Source: an uncultured Alphaproteobacteria bacterium
GTDB taxonomy: Bacteria; Pseudomonadota; Alphaproteobacteria; Rhizobiales; Aestuariivirgaceae
NCBI GenBank assembly: GCA_937870685.1
Contig: CALMZX010000077.1
Span: forward strand, 1 to 64,000
Reading direction: 5' to 3'
DNA length: 64,000 bases
Each line of letters begins with the position of its first letter. Within the stretch, counting starts at the first letter, position 1. Shown piece by piece: positions 21,024-30,534 of this stretch. The position numbers and the translations under genes were made by a program. Under the pieces are notes generated by a model that was given only the letters and a program-made list of their open reading frames with translations, was not told the DNA's origin and ran no database searches.

Positions 21024-22052
21024 ATGACTGCGCCATCAGACAAGGTTCCGGCAGCCGTATCCTACTGGCTGTGGTCCATCGCCTTCCTCATCCTGTGCAT
21101 GGTGATTGTTGGAGGGGCCACGCGCCTTACTGACAGCGGCCTCTCGATCACAGAATGGAAACCGTTGCTGGGGGCAATTCCGCCACTCAATGAAGCTCAT
21201 TGGCTGGAGGCTTTTGAAAAGTACAAGCTGATCCCTGAGTACCAGGTGCAGAACCGGGGCATGTCGCTGGATGAGTTCAAGTTCATCTACTGGTGGGAAT
21301 GGGCGCATCGTTTCCTTGGCCGCATCATCGGTTTTGTCTTCATTGTTCCGCTGCTCTACTTCGTGGCAGTGAAGGCCATCCCGCGGCGTCTGTGGCCGCG
21401 CCTTTTCCTGCTCTTTGTGCTGGGCGGCGCGCAGGGCGCGCTGGGCTGGTTCATGGTCGCGTCGGGGCTTAGCGAGCGCGTTGATGTAAGCCAGTACCGA
21501 CTGGCGGCGCACTTGACCTTCGCCTTTGCATTGTTCGCGGGAACTGTGTGGACGGTTCTTGGCCTCAACTGCCGCCGCCGCTGGCTTTCGGTACCTGACA
21601 ACATGATTGCCGTCGGCCTCGTGGTCCTCGTCTTTCTTCAGGTCGCCGCGGGTGGATTTGTGGCGGGGCTGGATGCCGGGTTTGCCTCCAACACCTGGCC
21701 CAAGATGAACGGGGAGTGGGTGCCTGCGGGCCTCTTCATGACTGAACCGCACTGGAAGAATTTCTTCGAGAACGCGCTGACCGTGCAGTTCAACCACCGG
21801 CTCATGGCCTATGGCATCCTTGCCTATGTGTTGTGGATGGCGCGCCGTGTGCCGCGCACCGGCTGGTTCGTCGCGGCAGCGGTGCTGGCGCAGATGCTGC
21901 TCGGGATTCTCACAGTCGTGTGGAACGTGCCCCTGGCGGTGGCGTTGATCCATCAGGGAGGAGCGCTTGTGCTGCTGGCGCTGGCCCTTTGGCACCTGCA
22001 CCGGCTGCTGTCGCAACCGGTGCAACTGCGTTTTGCTCAGGTCATGGCCTGA
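21024..22052 (+). CDS. ctaA: Heme A synthase CtaA/COX15
   Basis: VGGATRLTDSGLSITEWKPLLGAIPPLNEAHWLEAFEKYK...FIYWWEWAHRFLGR. Confidence 0.95.
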   Translation: MTAPSDKVPAAVSYWLWSIAFLILCMVIVGGATRLTDSGLSITEWKPLLGAIPPLNEAHWLEAFEKYKLIPEYQVQNRGMSLDEFKFIYWWEWAHRFLGRIIGFVFIVPLLYFVAVKAIPRRLWPRLFLLFVLGGAQGALGWFMVASGLSERVDVSQYRLAAHLTFAFALFAGTVWTVLGLNCRRRWLSVPDNMIAVGLVVLVFLQVAAGGFVAGLDAGFASNTWPKMNGEWVPAGLFMTEPHWKNFFENALTVQFNHRLMAYGILAYVLWMARRVPRTGWFVAAAVLAQMLLGILTVVWNVPLAVALIHQGGALVLLALALWHLHRLLSQPVQLRFAQVMA

Positions 22053-23314
22053 TCGAGGTCGGCGATGATGTCGGCGGCGTCTTCGATGCCGATTGACAGA
22101 CGCACCACATCAGGCCCGGCTCCGGCCTTGACCAACTGGTCTTTCGTCAACTGGCTGTGGGTGGTTGATGCCGGGTGGATGATGAGCGAGCGCGTGTCGC
22201 CAATGTTGGCGAGATGCGAGAGCAGCTTCACCGACGACACCATCTTGATGCCTGCGTCATAACCGCCCTTCAACCCGAAGGTGAACACGGCACCGGCCCC
22301 GCGCGGGGCATATTTCTTTTGCAGCGCGTGGTGCTTGTCGGACGGCAGGCCGGCGTAGTTGACCCAGGCGACCTTCGGATGTTTGGCCAGCCATTCCGCC
22401 ACCTTGAGGGCGTTGTCGCTGTGGCGCTGCATGCGAAGCGAAAGGGTTTCCATGCCGGTGAGGATGAGGAAGGCATTGAGCGGTGCAATGGCTGGACCAA
22501 GGTCGCGCAAGCCGAGCACGCGGCAGGCGATGGCAAAAGCGATGCCACCAAATGTCTCGTGCAGCTTCATGCCGTGGTAGCTGTCATTGGGTTCTGAGAG
22601 CAGGGGATACTTTCCACTCTTGGACCAATCGAAATTGCCGCCATCAACGATCACGCCACCCATGGAGTTGCCATGGCCGCCCATGAACTTGGTGAGGGAG
22701 TGCAGGACAATGTTGGCGCCATGTGCAAGCGGCGTGCACAGGTAGGGTGTGGCCAGCGTGTTGTCGACGATGAGCGGAACGCCTGCTTTCTGTGCCACTT
22801 TGGCAATGGCGGCAATATCCGTGATGCGGCCACCGGGATTGCAGATTGATTCAATGAAGATGGCCTTGGTCTTCGGTGAGATGGCCTTTTCAAAGGTCGA
22901 TGGATCCTCGGCGTCGGCCCAGACGACATGCCAGCCAAAGGACTTGAAGGAGTGGTTGAACTGGTTGATCGAGCCGCCGTAGAGTTGGCGGGCGGCGACG
23001 AATTCGTCTCCGGGCTGCATGATGGTGTGAAAGGCGAGCAGTTGTGCGGAATGTCCTGACGCGACGGCGAGGGCTGCCGTGCCTCCCTCCAGGGCGGCGA
23101 CCTTTGATTCCAGCACCGCCTGTGTGGGATTCATAAGGCGTGTGTAGATGTTGCCGAAGGCGCGCAACGCGAACAGGTCGGCGGCGTGCTGCACATCGTT
23201 GAACACGTAGGCCGTGGTTTGATAGATCGGTGTCACGCGGGCACCGGTCGCAGGATCCGGTGAGCCGCCTGCGTGGATTGCCAATGTGTCAAAGCCGGGT
23301 TTCTTGTCAGCCAT
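22037..23314 (-). CDS. O-acetylhomoserine aminocarboxypropyltransferase (PLP, Cys/Met metabolism)
   Basis: GFDTLAIHAGGSPDPATGARVTPIYQTTAYVFNDVQHAADLFAL; LHSLTKFMGGHGNSMGGVIVDGG. Confidence 0.92.
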   Translation of the reverse strand: MADKKPGFDTLAIHAGGSPDPATGARVTPIYQTTAYVFNDVQHAADLFALRAFGNIYTRLMNPTQAVLESKVAALEGGTAALAVASGHSAQLLAFHTIMQPGDEFVAARQLYGGSINQFNHSFKSFGWHVVWADAEDPSTFEKAISPKTKAIFIESICNPGGRITDIAAIAKVAQKAGVPLIVDNTLATPYLCTPLAHGANIVLHSLTKFMGGHGNSMGGVIVDGGNFDWSKSGKYPLLSEPNDSYHGMKLHETFGGIAFAIACRVLGLRDLGPAIAPLNAFLILTGMETLSLRMQRHSDNALKVAEWLAKHPKVAWVNYAGLPSDKHHALQKKYAPRGAGAVFTFGLKGGYDAGIKMVSSVKLLSHLANIGDTRSLIIHPASTTHSQLTKDQLVKAGAGPDVVRLSIGIEDAADIIADLDQAMT

Positions 23315-23371
23315 GTGATCCTCCATTTCGGTCACAAGGCTAGAACGGCTATCCCCGTTACGCAATCATGT

Positions 23372-23929
23372 TCAGCGGAACATCATGCGGCGCATTAAGC
23401 CATCCTTGTCAATGAACTGGTGCTTGAGTGCGGCAAGGACGTGAATGGCGATGAGGATTTGGGCCAGTGTTCCCCCGATTTCATGCAACTCACCTGTCCA
23501 TTCGCCAATATTCGGCCAGATGTTCAGGGGCATGAGCTGGAAGAAGGTGACAGCTTGGGGATCAAGGCGTTCCGCCGCCCAAGGTGCAAGTGCCAGCCAG
23601 CCCGCCAAGGGAATGCCCAGCATCAGGAGATAGAGAAGGCCGTGAATGGCGGCGGTGGCCTTCACCTGCCAGATTGGCATGGAGGCGGGCAGGGGCGGTG
23701 CCGAGTGGCTGACCCGCCAGACAATGCGCAGGATGCTGAGGAGCAGCACCAGGATGCCGAGGGACGCATGCGCGGTGGGGCCCCACCCCGCAACGGATTG
23801 GCCGCGTTCTACCTCGATCAGCTCTTCCCCGGGAAAGAGCAGGAAGAGGATGAGAATGGCCAATACCCAGTGCAGGGCGATGGCAACGCGATTGTATTTG
23901 GCGGAAGCGGTTGTCACGTTGGCGGTCAT
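23372..23929 (-). CDS. Cytochrome b561 family protein
   Basis: YNRVAIALHWVLAILILFLL...AHASLGILVLLLSILRIVWR; four TM helices. Confidence 0.88.
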   Translation of the reverse strand: MTANVTTASAKYNRVAIALHWVLAILILFLLFPGEELIEVERGQSVAGWGPTAHASLGILVLLLSILRIVWRVSHSAPPLPASMPIWQVKATAAIHGLLYLLMLGIPLAGWLALAPWAAERLDPQAVTFFQLMPLNIWPNIGEWTGELHEIGGTLAQILIAIHVLAALKHQFIDKDGLMRRMMFR

Positions 23930-23982
23930 TTCAATGCCCCTTCTTTTCACCAGGACGGATCGTTGGCGGAAATCCGTCGAAA

Positions 23983-24516
23983 TCATTTGTCCTTCAGGCC
24001 AATGCCAAGGCTTTGCACCCGGCCACTCTCATGAAGCTGCTGGCGGCGCGACGAGATGAACCCCGGATCGCCGCCTACCCAGCCCCATTCGCCAGAGAGT
24101 TTCCCATATTCCATCTTGGGGCAACGGTTCATGACGACGCGGAGGCCTGCCGCTTCGGCTTTCGCGGCTGCGGCATCGTTGCGCACCTGAAGTTGCATCC
24201 AGATGACCTTGGGCCTTTCTGTCAGGGCGAGCGCTTCGTCCACAATGGTGGCCGCTGCGTCGGCGTTTCGGAAGATATCGACCATATCGATTCTGCCGGG
24301 GATATCCGCGAGGGAGGCGTAGACTTTCTGGCCTAGCAATTCCTGGCCTGCGAGGCCGGGATTGACGGGATGGACGGTGTAGCCCTTCTCAAGCAGGTAT
24401 TTGGTCACGAGGTAAGACGGGCGCACGGTGTTCGCCGAGGCCCCGACCAGGGCAATTGTCTTCACGTCCTGAAGGACCTGTCGGATATAGTCGGCGCTGT
24501 AGCTGTCGTGATTCAT
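23983..24516 (-). CDS. CoA-binding (Rossmann) protein, YccU-like
   Basis: VKTIALVGASANTVRPSYLVTKYLLEKGYTVHPVNPGLAGQELLGQKVYASLADIP. Confidence 0.9.
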   Translation of the reverse strand: MNHDSYSADYIRQVLQDVKTIALVGASANTVRPSYLVTKYLLEKGYTVHPVNPGLAGQELLGQKVYASLADIPGRIDMVDIFRNADAAATIVDEALALTERPKVIWMQLQVRNDAAAAKAEAAGLRVVMNRCPKMEYGKLSGEWGWVGGDPGFISSRRQQLHESGRVQSLGIGLKDK

Positions 24517-24523
24517 CGGGTCG

Positions 24524-24949
24524 TTATGGCAATTTGATGCGGCCTTCGCCATCGATCTGTACAAATGGATTGTATGCCACTTCCCACAGATGGCCTTCGG
24601 GATCGGTGAAATATCCGGAATATCCGCCCCAGAACACCTTGTGTGGTGCTTTCACAGCCGTTGCGCCACAGCCGAGAGCGTGTGCGTAGATGGCATCAAC
24701 TTCCGCCTCAGTCGAGCCATTCCATGCAAGACTCACGCCGCGGAATGAAGGTGCATCCTGATGTGAGACACCCGCATCCGCCGCCAGTGCGTCATGACCG
24801 AACAGCGCGAGTACCGTGCCGTTCACATCAAAGAAGGCCACGCTCTCGTTGCTGCTGGCATGGGGTTTCATGCCAATTCGCTCATAGAAGCTCCGCGCGG
24901 CGGGAAGATCGCGAACGCCCAGCGTGATGAAATTGATGCGCGGTTTCAT
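24524..24949 (-). CDS. VOC (glyoxalase-like) family protein
   Basis: INFITLGVRDLPAARSFYERIGMKP...GYFTDPEGHLWEVAYNP. Confidence 0.9.
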   Translation of the reverse strand: MKPRINFITLGVRDLPAARSFYERIGMKPHASSNESVAFFDVNGTVLALFGHDALAADAGVSHQDAPSFRGVSLAWNGSTEAEVDAIYAHALGCGATAVKAPHKVFWGGYSGYFTDPEGHLWEVAYNPFVQIDGEGRIKLP

Positions 24950-25740
24950 TTGTGTGTTGGCCAGTTTGGCTGTCTCTTGCTGATGAAAGCGTCAAGGCCT
25001 TCACAGGCGGCACTGTCCAGCATGTTGCGGGCCATCACGCCCGCTGTGAAGGCGTATGCCTGTTCCAGCGGAAGTTGGCGTTGCCCATCAAAGGCGCGCT
25101 TGCCATAGGTGATCGCTGCCCGGGATTTGGAGGCGATGCGTGCCGCAAGTGCCGAGACATGACCGGCCAGTTCATCTTGCGGAATGACCGCGTTTACGAG
25201 CCCGGTGCGCGCCGCAAACTCCGCATCCATGACGTCGCCTGTCAGCAACATTTCCATGGTGTGCTTGGAGGAGAGGTTGCGGGACAGTGCCACCATGGGC
25301 GTGGAACAGAATAGGCCGATGTTGACGCCTGGCGTGCAGAAGGTCGCGCGCGGCGAGCAATAGGCGAGATCGCAGGTTGCCACCAGCTGGCAACCGGCTG
25401 CGCTGGCAAGTCCATCCACTTCGGCGATGATGGCGCAGCGGTGATGTGCGATTGACGTCATGAGCTTCGCACAGCGCGCGAAGACCATGGAATAGTATGC
25501 CTCCCCATTGTCCGGGTCGGCGCGCCGCGCGGTCAGCTGCTTGAGGTTGTGACCTGAGGAAAAAGCCTTGCCATCAGATGCGATGATGATGGTACCCACC
25601 GTGGAGTCTTCGCCCGCGTTGTCCAATGCGGCCTGAAGTTCTGCCATCATGCTTTCCGAAAGCGAATTGCGGGAGGCATCATCGGCAAGAGTCAGGCGCA
25701 GGACGGAGCCATCGCGCGAGTTGCGCAGGTGCGAGGTCAT
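24946..25740 (-). CDS. Enoyl-CoA hydratase/isomerase family protein
   Basis: GKAFSSGHNLKQLTARR; IAEVDGLASAAGCQLVATCDLAYCSPRATFCTPGVNIGL. Confidence 0.92.
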   Translation of the reverse strand: MTSHLRNSRDGSVLRLTLADDASRNSLSESMMAELQAALDNAGEDSTVGTIIIASDGKAFSSGHNLKQLTARRADPDNGEAYYSMVFARCAKLMTSIAHHRCAIIAEVDGLASAAGCQLVATCDLAYCSPRATFCTPGVNIGLFCSTPMVALSRNLSSKHTMEMLLTGDVMDAEFAARTGLVNAVIPQDELAGHVSALAARIASKSRAAITYGKRAFDGQRQLPLEQAYAFTAGVMARNMLDSAACEGLDAFISKRQPNWPTHK

Positions 25741-26594
25741 TCCTCTTCCGTCTCAAGGGCCTTGAGCTTTTCTGCGTAGACAGGATCCTTGGACATGTCT
25801 TCGACGACCTTGCGGTTGTTGTCGGAAGGAATCATTGCGTTTAGAGCCTGAACCATGCGGTCACGCATGTCCTGCGCCATTTCCGAGTCATTTTTCACTT
25901 CTTCAATTTGCTGGCGAAGATCAGCCGTCTGGTCGTCAATGAGGTTGGAATATGCGAATCCTACCGTGGTGATGGCGGTATTCCAGTCATTGGCTGTGGC
26001 AAAACCATAGCCCTTTATATCGGCATCAAAGGCTTTGCCGTGCGAGTCCTGTTCCACGAAATCCTGCAGGTTCTCGTAGTTCTCCAAGGCCGCGTCCTTG
26101 TACTTTTCCCTCACCATGACATAGGCATCCATTGCCTTGCGCGCTGTTTCGGGGGTGAGTTCCACGGTCTCCACAGTCGGAATTTCCCCGACGCTGAAGT
26201 CCTCAGATTCCTGAGCCTCCGGGGACAGGTCCGGCAGAACGTCTCCGGTCGCGGGTTCTGTTGGCGTGGTTTCGGGCGGTACTGGGGAGGCGGGCTGGTC
26301 CGGGGCCTGGTTGACTGCGGGTGCGGGCGCATCTGGTGTTGCGGCATTTCCTGTCGGCGCAGATTGTGCAGGTGGCGGCGCGGCAGGGACCGGCGCAGGC
26401 GCTGGTGTTTGCTGGGCCACGGCTTCGTCATCAGGCAATTGCCGGTCCCAGACATGGGGCATATTTACGGGGAGATCCGTGATGTCAGGTGTGCGAGCAA
26501 GGGCGGCACAGGTAAATGTCAGCGATGCCAGAAGCATCGCCACGCCTTTGAAACCCGCCATGCAGCCCACGGAACGCATGAGCCAATCTCCCAT
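25737..26594 (-). CDS. Secreted protein with Pro/Ala-rich linker, unknown function
   Basis: Signal peptide, low-complexity APAPVPAAPPPAQSAP, structured C-terminus; 4-bp overlap with downstream gene. Confidence 0.55.
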   Translation of the reverse strand: MGDWLMRSVGCMAGFKGVAMLLASLTFTCAALARTPDITDLPVNMPHVWDRQLPDDEAVAQQTPAPAPVPAAPPPAQSAPTGNAATPDAPAPAVNQAPDQPASPVPPETTPTEPATGDVLPDLSPEAQESEDFSVGEIPTVETVELTPETARKAMDAYVMVREKYKDAALENYENLQDFVEQDSHGKAFDADIKGYGFATANDWNTAITTVGFAYSNLIDDQTADLRQQIEEVKNDSEMAQDMRDRMVQALNAMIPSDNNRKVVEDMSKDPVYAEKLKALETEEE

Positions 26595-26762
26595 TCAGGA
26601 TTTCAGGTTAGTGGACATCGCTCGTGTGTGCCAGAGGCAATGACGGGGTTTTGAAGAGTTTTTGCCGCATTGAGGTAATATGTTACCGCGCGCAAAAAGC
26701 GCCCGAAATTGCTGGATTTCGTTGACAGCAGCTATTGGCTCAACTATCAGCCGCTCTGAACA

Positions 26763-26795
26763 GGCGCCCTCGAAAGCGGGCGTTTCTCGTTTTTA
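26763..26795 (+). promoter_or_regulatory. Terminator-like hairpin in the rplM leader (candidate attenuator)
   Basis: CGCCC (26765-26769) / GGGCG (26778-26782) followed by TTTCTCGTTTTT, about 25 nt before the rplM ATG. Confidence 0.5.
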
Positions 26796-26818
26796 CGCCA
26801 CTTTTGAGAGTTCGAAAG

Positions 26819-27283
26819 ATGAAAACTTTTACCGCAAAGCCTGCGGACATCCAGAAGCAGTGGCTGCTGATCGACGCGGAAGGCCTTGTTGTCGGCCGTC
26901 TCGCCACGATCATCGCCAACCGCCTTCGCGGCAAGCACAAGACCACCTTCACGCCTTCCATGGATTGTGGTGACAACATCATCGTCATCAACTGCGAGAA
27001 GGTTCTGTTGACCGGCAAGAAGCGTGACCAGAAGAAGTACTACTGGCACACTGGCTTCCCCGGCGGCATCAAGGAACGGGTTGCCAAGGATTACCTTGAC
27101 GGCAAGCATCCGGACCGCGTGCTCGAAGCCGCCGTCCGCCGCATGCTTCCGGGCCACGCCCTGAAGCGCCAGCAGCTCACCAATCTCCGCATCTACAAGG
27201 GCGCCGCCCATCCGCACGAGGCACAGAACCCTGTGAAGCTCGACGTGAAGGCGATGAACGCCAAGAACTCTGCAAGGGGCTAA
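26819..27283 (+). CDS. rplM: 50S ribosomal protein L13
   Basis: [51 protein letters not shown]. Confidence 0.97.
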   Translation: MKTFTAKPADIQKQWLLIDAEGLVVGRLATIIANRLRGKHKTTFTPSMDCGDNIIVINCEKVLLTGKKRDQKKYYWHTGFPGGIKERVAKDYLDGKHPDRVLEAAVRRMLPGHALKRQQLTNLRIYKGAAHPHEAQNPVKLDVKAMNAKNSARG

Positions 27284-27289
27284 TTGACC

Positions 27290-27781
27290 ATGGCTGAAGC
27301 AACAACACTCGCCAACCTTGGCCAGGCCATGGGCCTCGGCTCCGCGCCGGCCGCTGCCGCAACCGCAGTGCCCGCCAAGCCGAAGCTCGACAAGCAGGGC
27401 CGCGCCTATGCCACCGGCCGCCGCAAGGACGCCACCTCGCGCGTCTGGGTGAAGCGCGGCAAGGGCAAGATCACTATCAATGGCAAGGCGATTGAACAGT
27501 ATTTCGCCCGCCCGGTGCTGCGCATGATCGTGCAGCAGCCGCTGGTGACGGCCAACCGCCTGACCGAACTCGACATCGACTGCACCGTTGTGGGTGGCGG
27601 TCTCTCGGGTCAGGCCGGTGCCGTGCGCCATGGCCTCGCCCGCGCGCTCACCAATTTCGAGCCGGAACTGCGTTCGGCGCTGAAGAAGGGTGGCTACCTC
27701 ACCCGCGACAGCCGCTCGGTGGAACGCAAGAAGTATGGCCGGGCCAAGGCCCGCCGCCGCTTCCAGTTCTCGAAGCGCTAA
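27290..27781 (+). CDS. rpsI: 30S ribosomal protein S9
   Basis: [33 protein letters not shown] ... [12 protein letters not shown]. Confidence 0.97.
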   Translation: MAEATTLANLGQAMGLGSAPAAAATAVPAKPKLDKQGRAYATGRRKDATSRVWVKRGKGKITINGKAIEQYFARPVLRMIVQQPLVTANRLTELDIDCTVVGGGLSGQAGAVRHGLARALTNFEPELRSALKKGGYLTRDSRSVERKKYGRAKARRRFQFSKR

Positions 27782-27806
27782 ACCGCTTCCAGCGACACTC
27801 CTGGAA

Positions 27807-27837
27807 AAGGGCTGCCCACCGGCGGCCCTTTTTCTTT
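27807..27837 (+). terminator. Intrinsic terminator after rpsI
   Basis: AAGGGCTGCC-CACC-GGCGGCCCTT followed by TTTCTTT. Confidence 0.85.
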
Positions 27838-27936
27838 GGGTGGCAGAATTCCAGGAATGCAACCCGAAGGAGAATCAAAGTGGATTTTTAACTAACATGC
27901 GCTAACTCTGCCGTGTTCGTGTGTGGGCAAGTTGCC

Positions 27937-30123
27937 ATGTGGTTCCGGTCTGTCAGGTATCTGGGTGTCGTCTGGGTGGTGCTGTGCGCCATCAGCGCCG
28001 TTGCCTGGGCCGGTGATGTTTTTCCGGGCACAACGCTGAGCGGCAGTTCCGGCACACTCACAGGGTCCAACACGGCGGCGACACCAGATACTGGGGAGCC
28101 TGCAGGGATCGGCGGTGGCACCGTCAACTCCATGTGGTATTCGTGGACAGCGCCCGCCAGCGGGACGGCGATTTTCGGCACCTGCAATCTCACGGCTGAG
28201 ACCACAACGAATTTCGACACAACGCTGCATGTTTACACGGGGGCAGCGGCGAACGCGCTGACCGCCATCACCAGCAATGACGACACCACGGGCTGCAATT
28301 CCACGGTGAACGGCAATTATGGCTCGTGGGTCCAGTTTGCGGCGACTTCCGGCACAACCTACCGCATCCGTGTTGACGGCTACGCGAACAACACCGGCAG
28401 CTATATCATGCGCTGGGGCCTGCGCGGCGGCACGGTGGTGGTCACGGATGCCTCCGCAACAGAAGGTGGCGACACGGCATCCTTCACGGTGGTGCTGAAT
28501 GCTCCGCCTGCTGGCAGCAGTGCCGTGACGGTGGCGATTGGCACCAGCGGCCAATGCACGTTCTCGCCGATCAGCCTGTCCTTCACCTCGGCCAATTTTA
28601 CGACGCCGCAGACCGTGACCGTCACGGCCACCAATGATGCTGTGGCGGAGGGAACGCACTCCTGTTCGCCCGCCTCGATCACGGCAACGGGGACGGGCTA
28701 CAGCACAACGACGATCACGTCACCGACACTTACGATCTACGACAACGACAATCCGTCTTTCACCATTGTGAAATCCGCCAGCAGCGCAAGCATCGCTGCA
28801 CCGGGCACGCTGACCTACACGATCACGGTGGACAACAATGGCACCGCTGTCCTCACAGGCCTGACAATCTCTGATGCACTGACCCAGAACGGCAGCGCCC
28901 GCACGCTCACCTCCGGCCCGGCTCTGACATCAGGTGACGCAAACAGCGATGGCATCCTGCAGGATACGGAAACCTGGATCTACACGGCCACCTATGCGGT
29001 GACCCAGGCCAATATCGACACGGGCGGCTCGTTCTCCAACACCGCAACCTTTGACACGGCCCAAACCGCACCGCAGACCTCGGCGGCGGCGGTGACGACG
29101 ATCACGCAGACGCCCGCCTTCACCAACGTCAAGACGCAGACCGGTGGTTCCAATCCGGTAACGGCGGCGGGGCAGACGCTGAACTACACCATCGCCATCG
29201 ACAACACCGGCAACGTGACGCTGACCTCGCCCACCGTGGTGAGCGACACATTCCAACTCGGTGGCGTGGCGCGCACACTCGCAAGCGGACCCAGCTACTC
29301 CTCCGGCGACACCGACGGCGACGGTGCCATCGACGTGGATGAAATCTGGCTCTACAGCGCCAGCTACACCGTGACCCAGACTGACATGGATGCCACGGGA
29401 AGCTTCACCAACACGCTGACTTATGACACCGCGCAGACGGCTGCCGTGGCTTCGGCGGTTTATACGACGCCGGTGACGCGCACCGCGACATTCACCATTC
29501 TCAAGGGCCAGAGCGGCGGGCCGGACCCGGTGACCGCCCATGGCCAAACCATCTCCTGGCTCATCACCATCGACAACACCGGCAACCAAACGCTGACCGG
29601 CCTCAGCCTCACCGACGCGCTGAACCAAGCCGGAAGCCCGCGCACACTCACCACCGGTCCCACATACAGTTCCGGCGACACGGACAGCGACGGTGCCATC
29701 GACCCGGATGAAATCTGGCTCTACAGCGCCAGCTACACCGTGCTGCTTTCCGACATGAACAATGGCGGTACCTTCTCCAACACGGCGACGCTGGACACCA
29801 CGCAGACCGCTGCCATCACCTCGGCGGCAGAGACCACGGCGGTGATGCAGACGGCCACCCTGAACATCGTCAAGACGCACGTGATCACCACGGACAACGG
29901 CACCATCGGCGAGGCCGACCCCGGCGATATCATCACCTACACCTATGATGTGACGAACACCGGTAACGTGACCATCACGAATGTTTCGGTTTCCGACAGC
30001 CACAGCGGCACGGGTACGCCGCCGGTGCCTTTGCCCGCGCTGGTCGCTTCGCTGGTTCCGGCCGCCACGACACAGTTCAGCGCCAGCTATCAGGTGACGC
30101 AGGGTGACATCGACGCGCAGTAG
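27937..30123 (+). CDS. Secreted PPC-domain / DUF11-repeat surface protein, probably C-terminally truncated
   Basis: Signal peptide, PPC-like domain, Calx-beta-like segment, three full and one partial ~123-aa DUF11-type repeats (VTYTITVDNTGNVTLT...SDTLT...); ends VTQGDIDAQ* with no anchor. ORF opens at 27913. Confidence 0.8.
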   Translation: MWFRSVRYLGVVWVVLCAISAVAWAGDVFPGTTLSGSSGTLTGSNTAATPDTGEPAGIGGGTVNSMWYSWTAPASGTAIFGTCNLTAETTTNFDTTLHVYTGAAANALTAITSNDDTTGCNSTVNGNYGSWVQFAATSGTTYRIRVDGYANNTGSYIMRWGLRGGTVVVTDASATEGGDTASFTVVLNAPPAGSSAVTVAIGTSGQCTFSPISLSFTSANFTTPQTVTVTATNDAVAEGTHSCSPASITATGTGYSTTTITSPTLTIYDNDNPSFTIVKSASSASIAAPGTLTYTITVDNNGTAVLTGLTISDALTQNGSARTLTSGPALTSGDANSDGILQDTETWIYTATYAVTQANIDTGGSFSNTATFDTAQTAPQTSAAAVTTITQTPAFTNVKTQTGGSNPVTAAGQTLNYTIAIDNTGNVTLTSPTVVSDTFQLGGVARTLASGPSYSSGDTDGDGAIDVDEIWLYSASYTVTQTDMDATGSFTNTLTYDTAQTAAVASAVYTTPVTRTATFTILKGQSGGPDPVTAHGQTISWLITIDNTGNQTLTGLSLTDALNQAGSPRTLTTGPTYSSGDTDSDGAIDPDEIWLYSASYTVLLSDMNNGGTFSNTATLDTTQTAAITSAAETTAVMQTATLNIVKTHVITTDNGTIGEADPGDIITYTYDVTNTGNVTITNVSVSDSHSGTGTPPVPLPALVASLVPAATTQFSASYQVTQGDIDAQ

Positions 30124-30239
30124 CGTGTTCACAAGGCCCGCGTTGGTTGCTGCCTGTTGCCCTAAGCGCTCACACTCAATGTCGGTTCTCACCTGGCGCG
30201 TACCGCGTCGCACGGGCGTTCACCCTCCCATGCCTCCGG

Positions 30240-30345
30240 CGCAGACCCCAACCTTCTCCCTTGAACGGGAGAGGGACTGAAGGCGCGCACTGTCACCCTC
30301 TCCCGCTGGCGGGAGAGGGAGGGCTCCGGCATCGCAAGCGATGTT
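30240..30345. repeat. Palindromic intergenic repeat
   Basis: CTTCTCCCTTGAACGGGAGAGGG and CCCTCTCCCGCTGGCGGGAGAGGG hairpins in tandem. Confidence 0.75.
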
Positions 30346-30366
30346 GAGGGGGTGAGTGCTTAAGGT

Positions 30367-30433
30367 GGCATGTCGTGCTCGGGGAAAACTGGAGGGACTG
30401 TTCCCGTACGGGCCTTTCGTCTGCATGCAGTGG
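30367..30433 (+). repeat. Direct repeat copy 1 with two perfect 10-bp palindromes
   Basis: About 62/67 identical by hand alignment to 32657-32723; contains CCCGTACGGG (30403-30412) and CTGCATGCAG (30421-30430). Confidence 0.85.
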
Positions 30434-30534
30434 TGAAAAGGGGTATTGCCATTGGCAATTATTGATTGAAAACCGCCATCTTTCCTTCAACCCGCCGTTC
30501 TGCTGGACTTCAACTGGGGGTGGGAGAGTGAATC

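Noticed and set aside
28767-29870. Possible CRISPR-like or tandem-repeat array
   Set aside because: Repeats are coding, ~369 bp period, in the DUF11 protein; not short repeat-spacer units.
28930-30213. 427-aa - strand repetitive ORF
   Set aside because: Antisense to the DUF11 repeats; its periodicity merely mirrors the coding strand.
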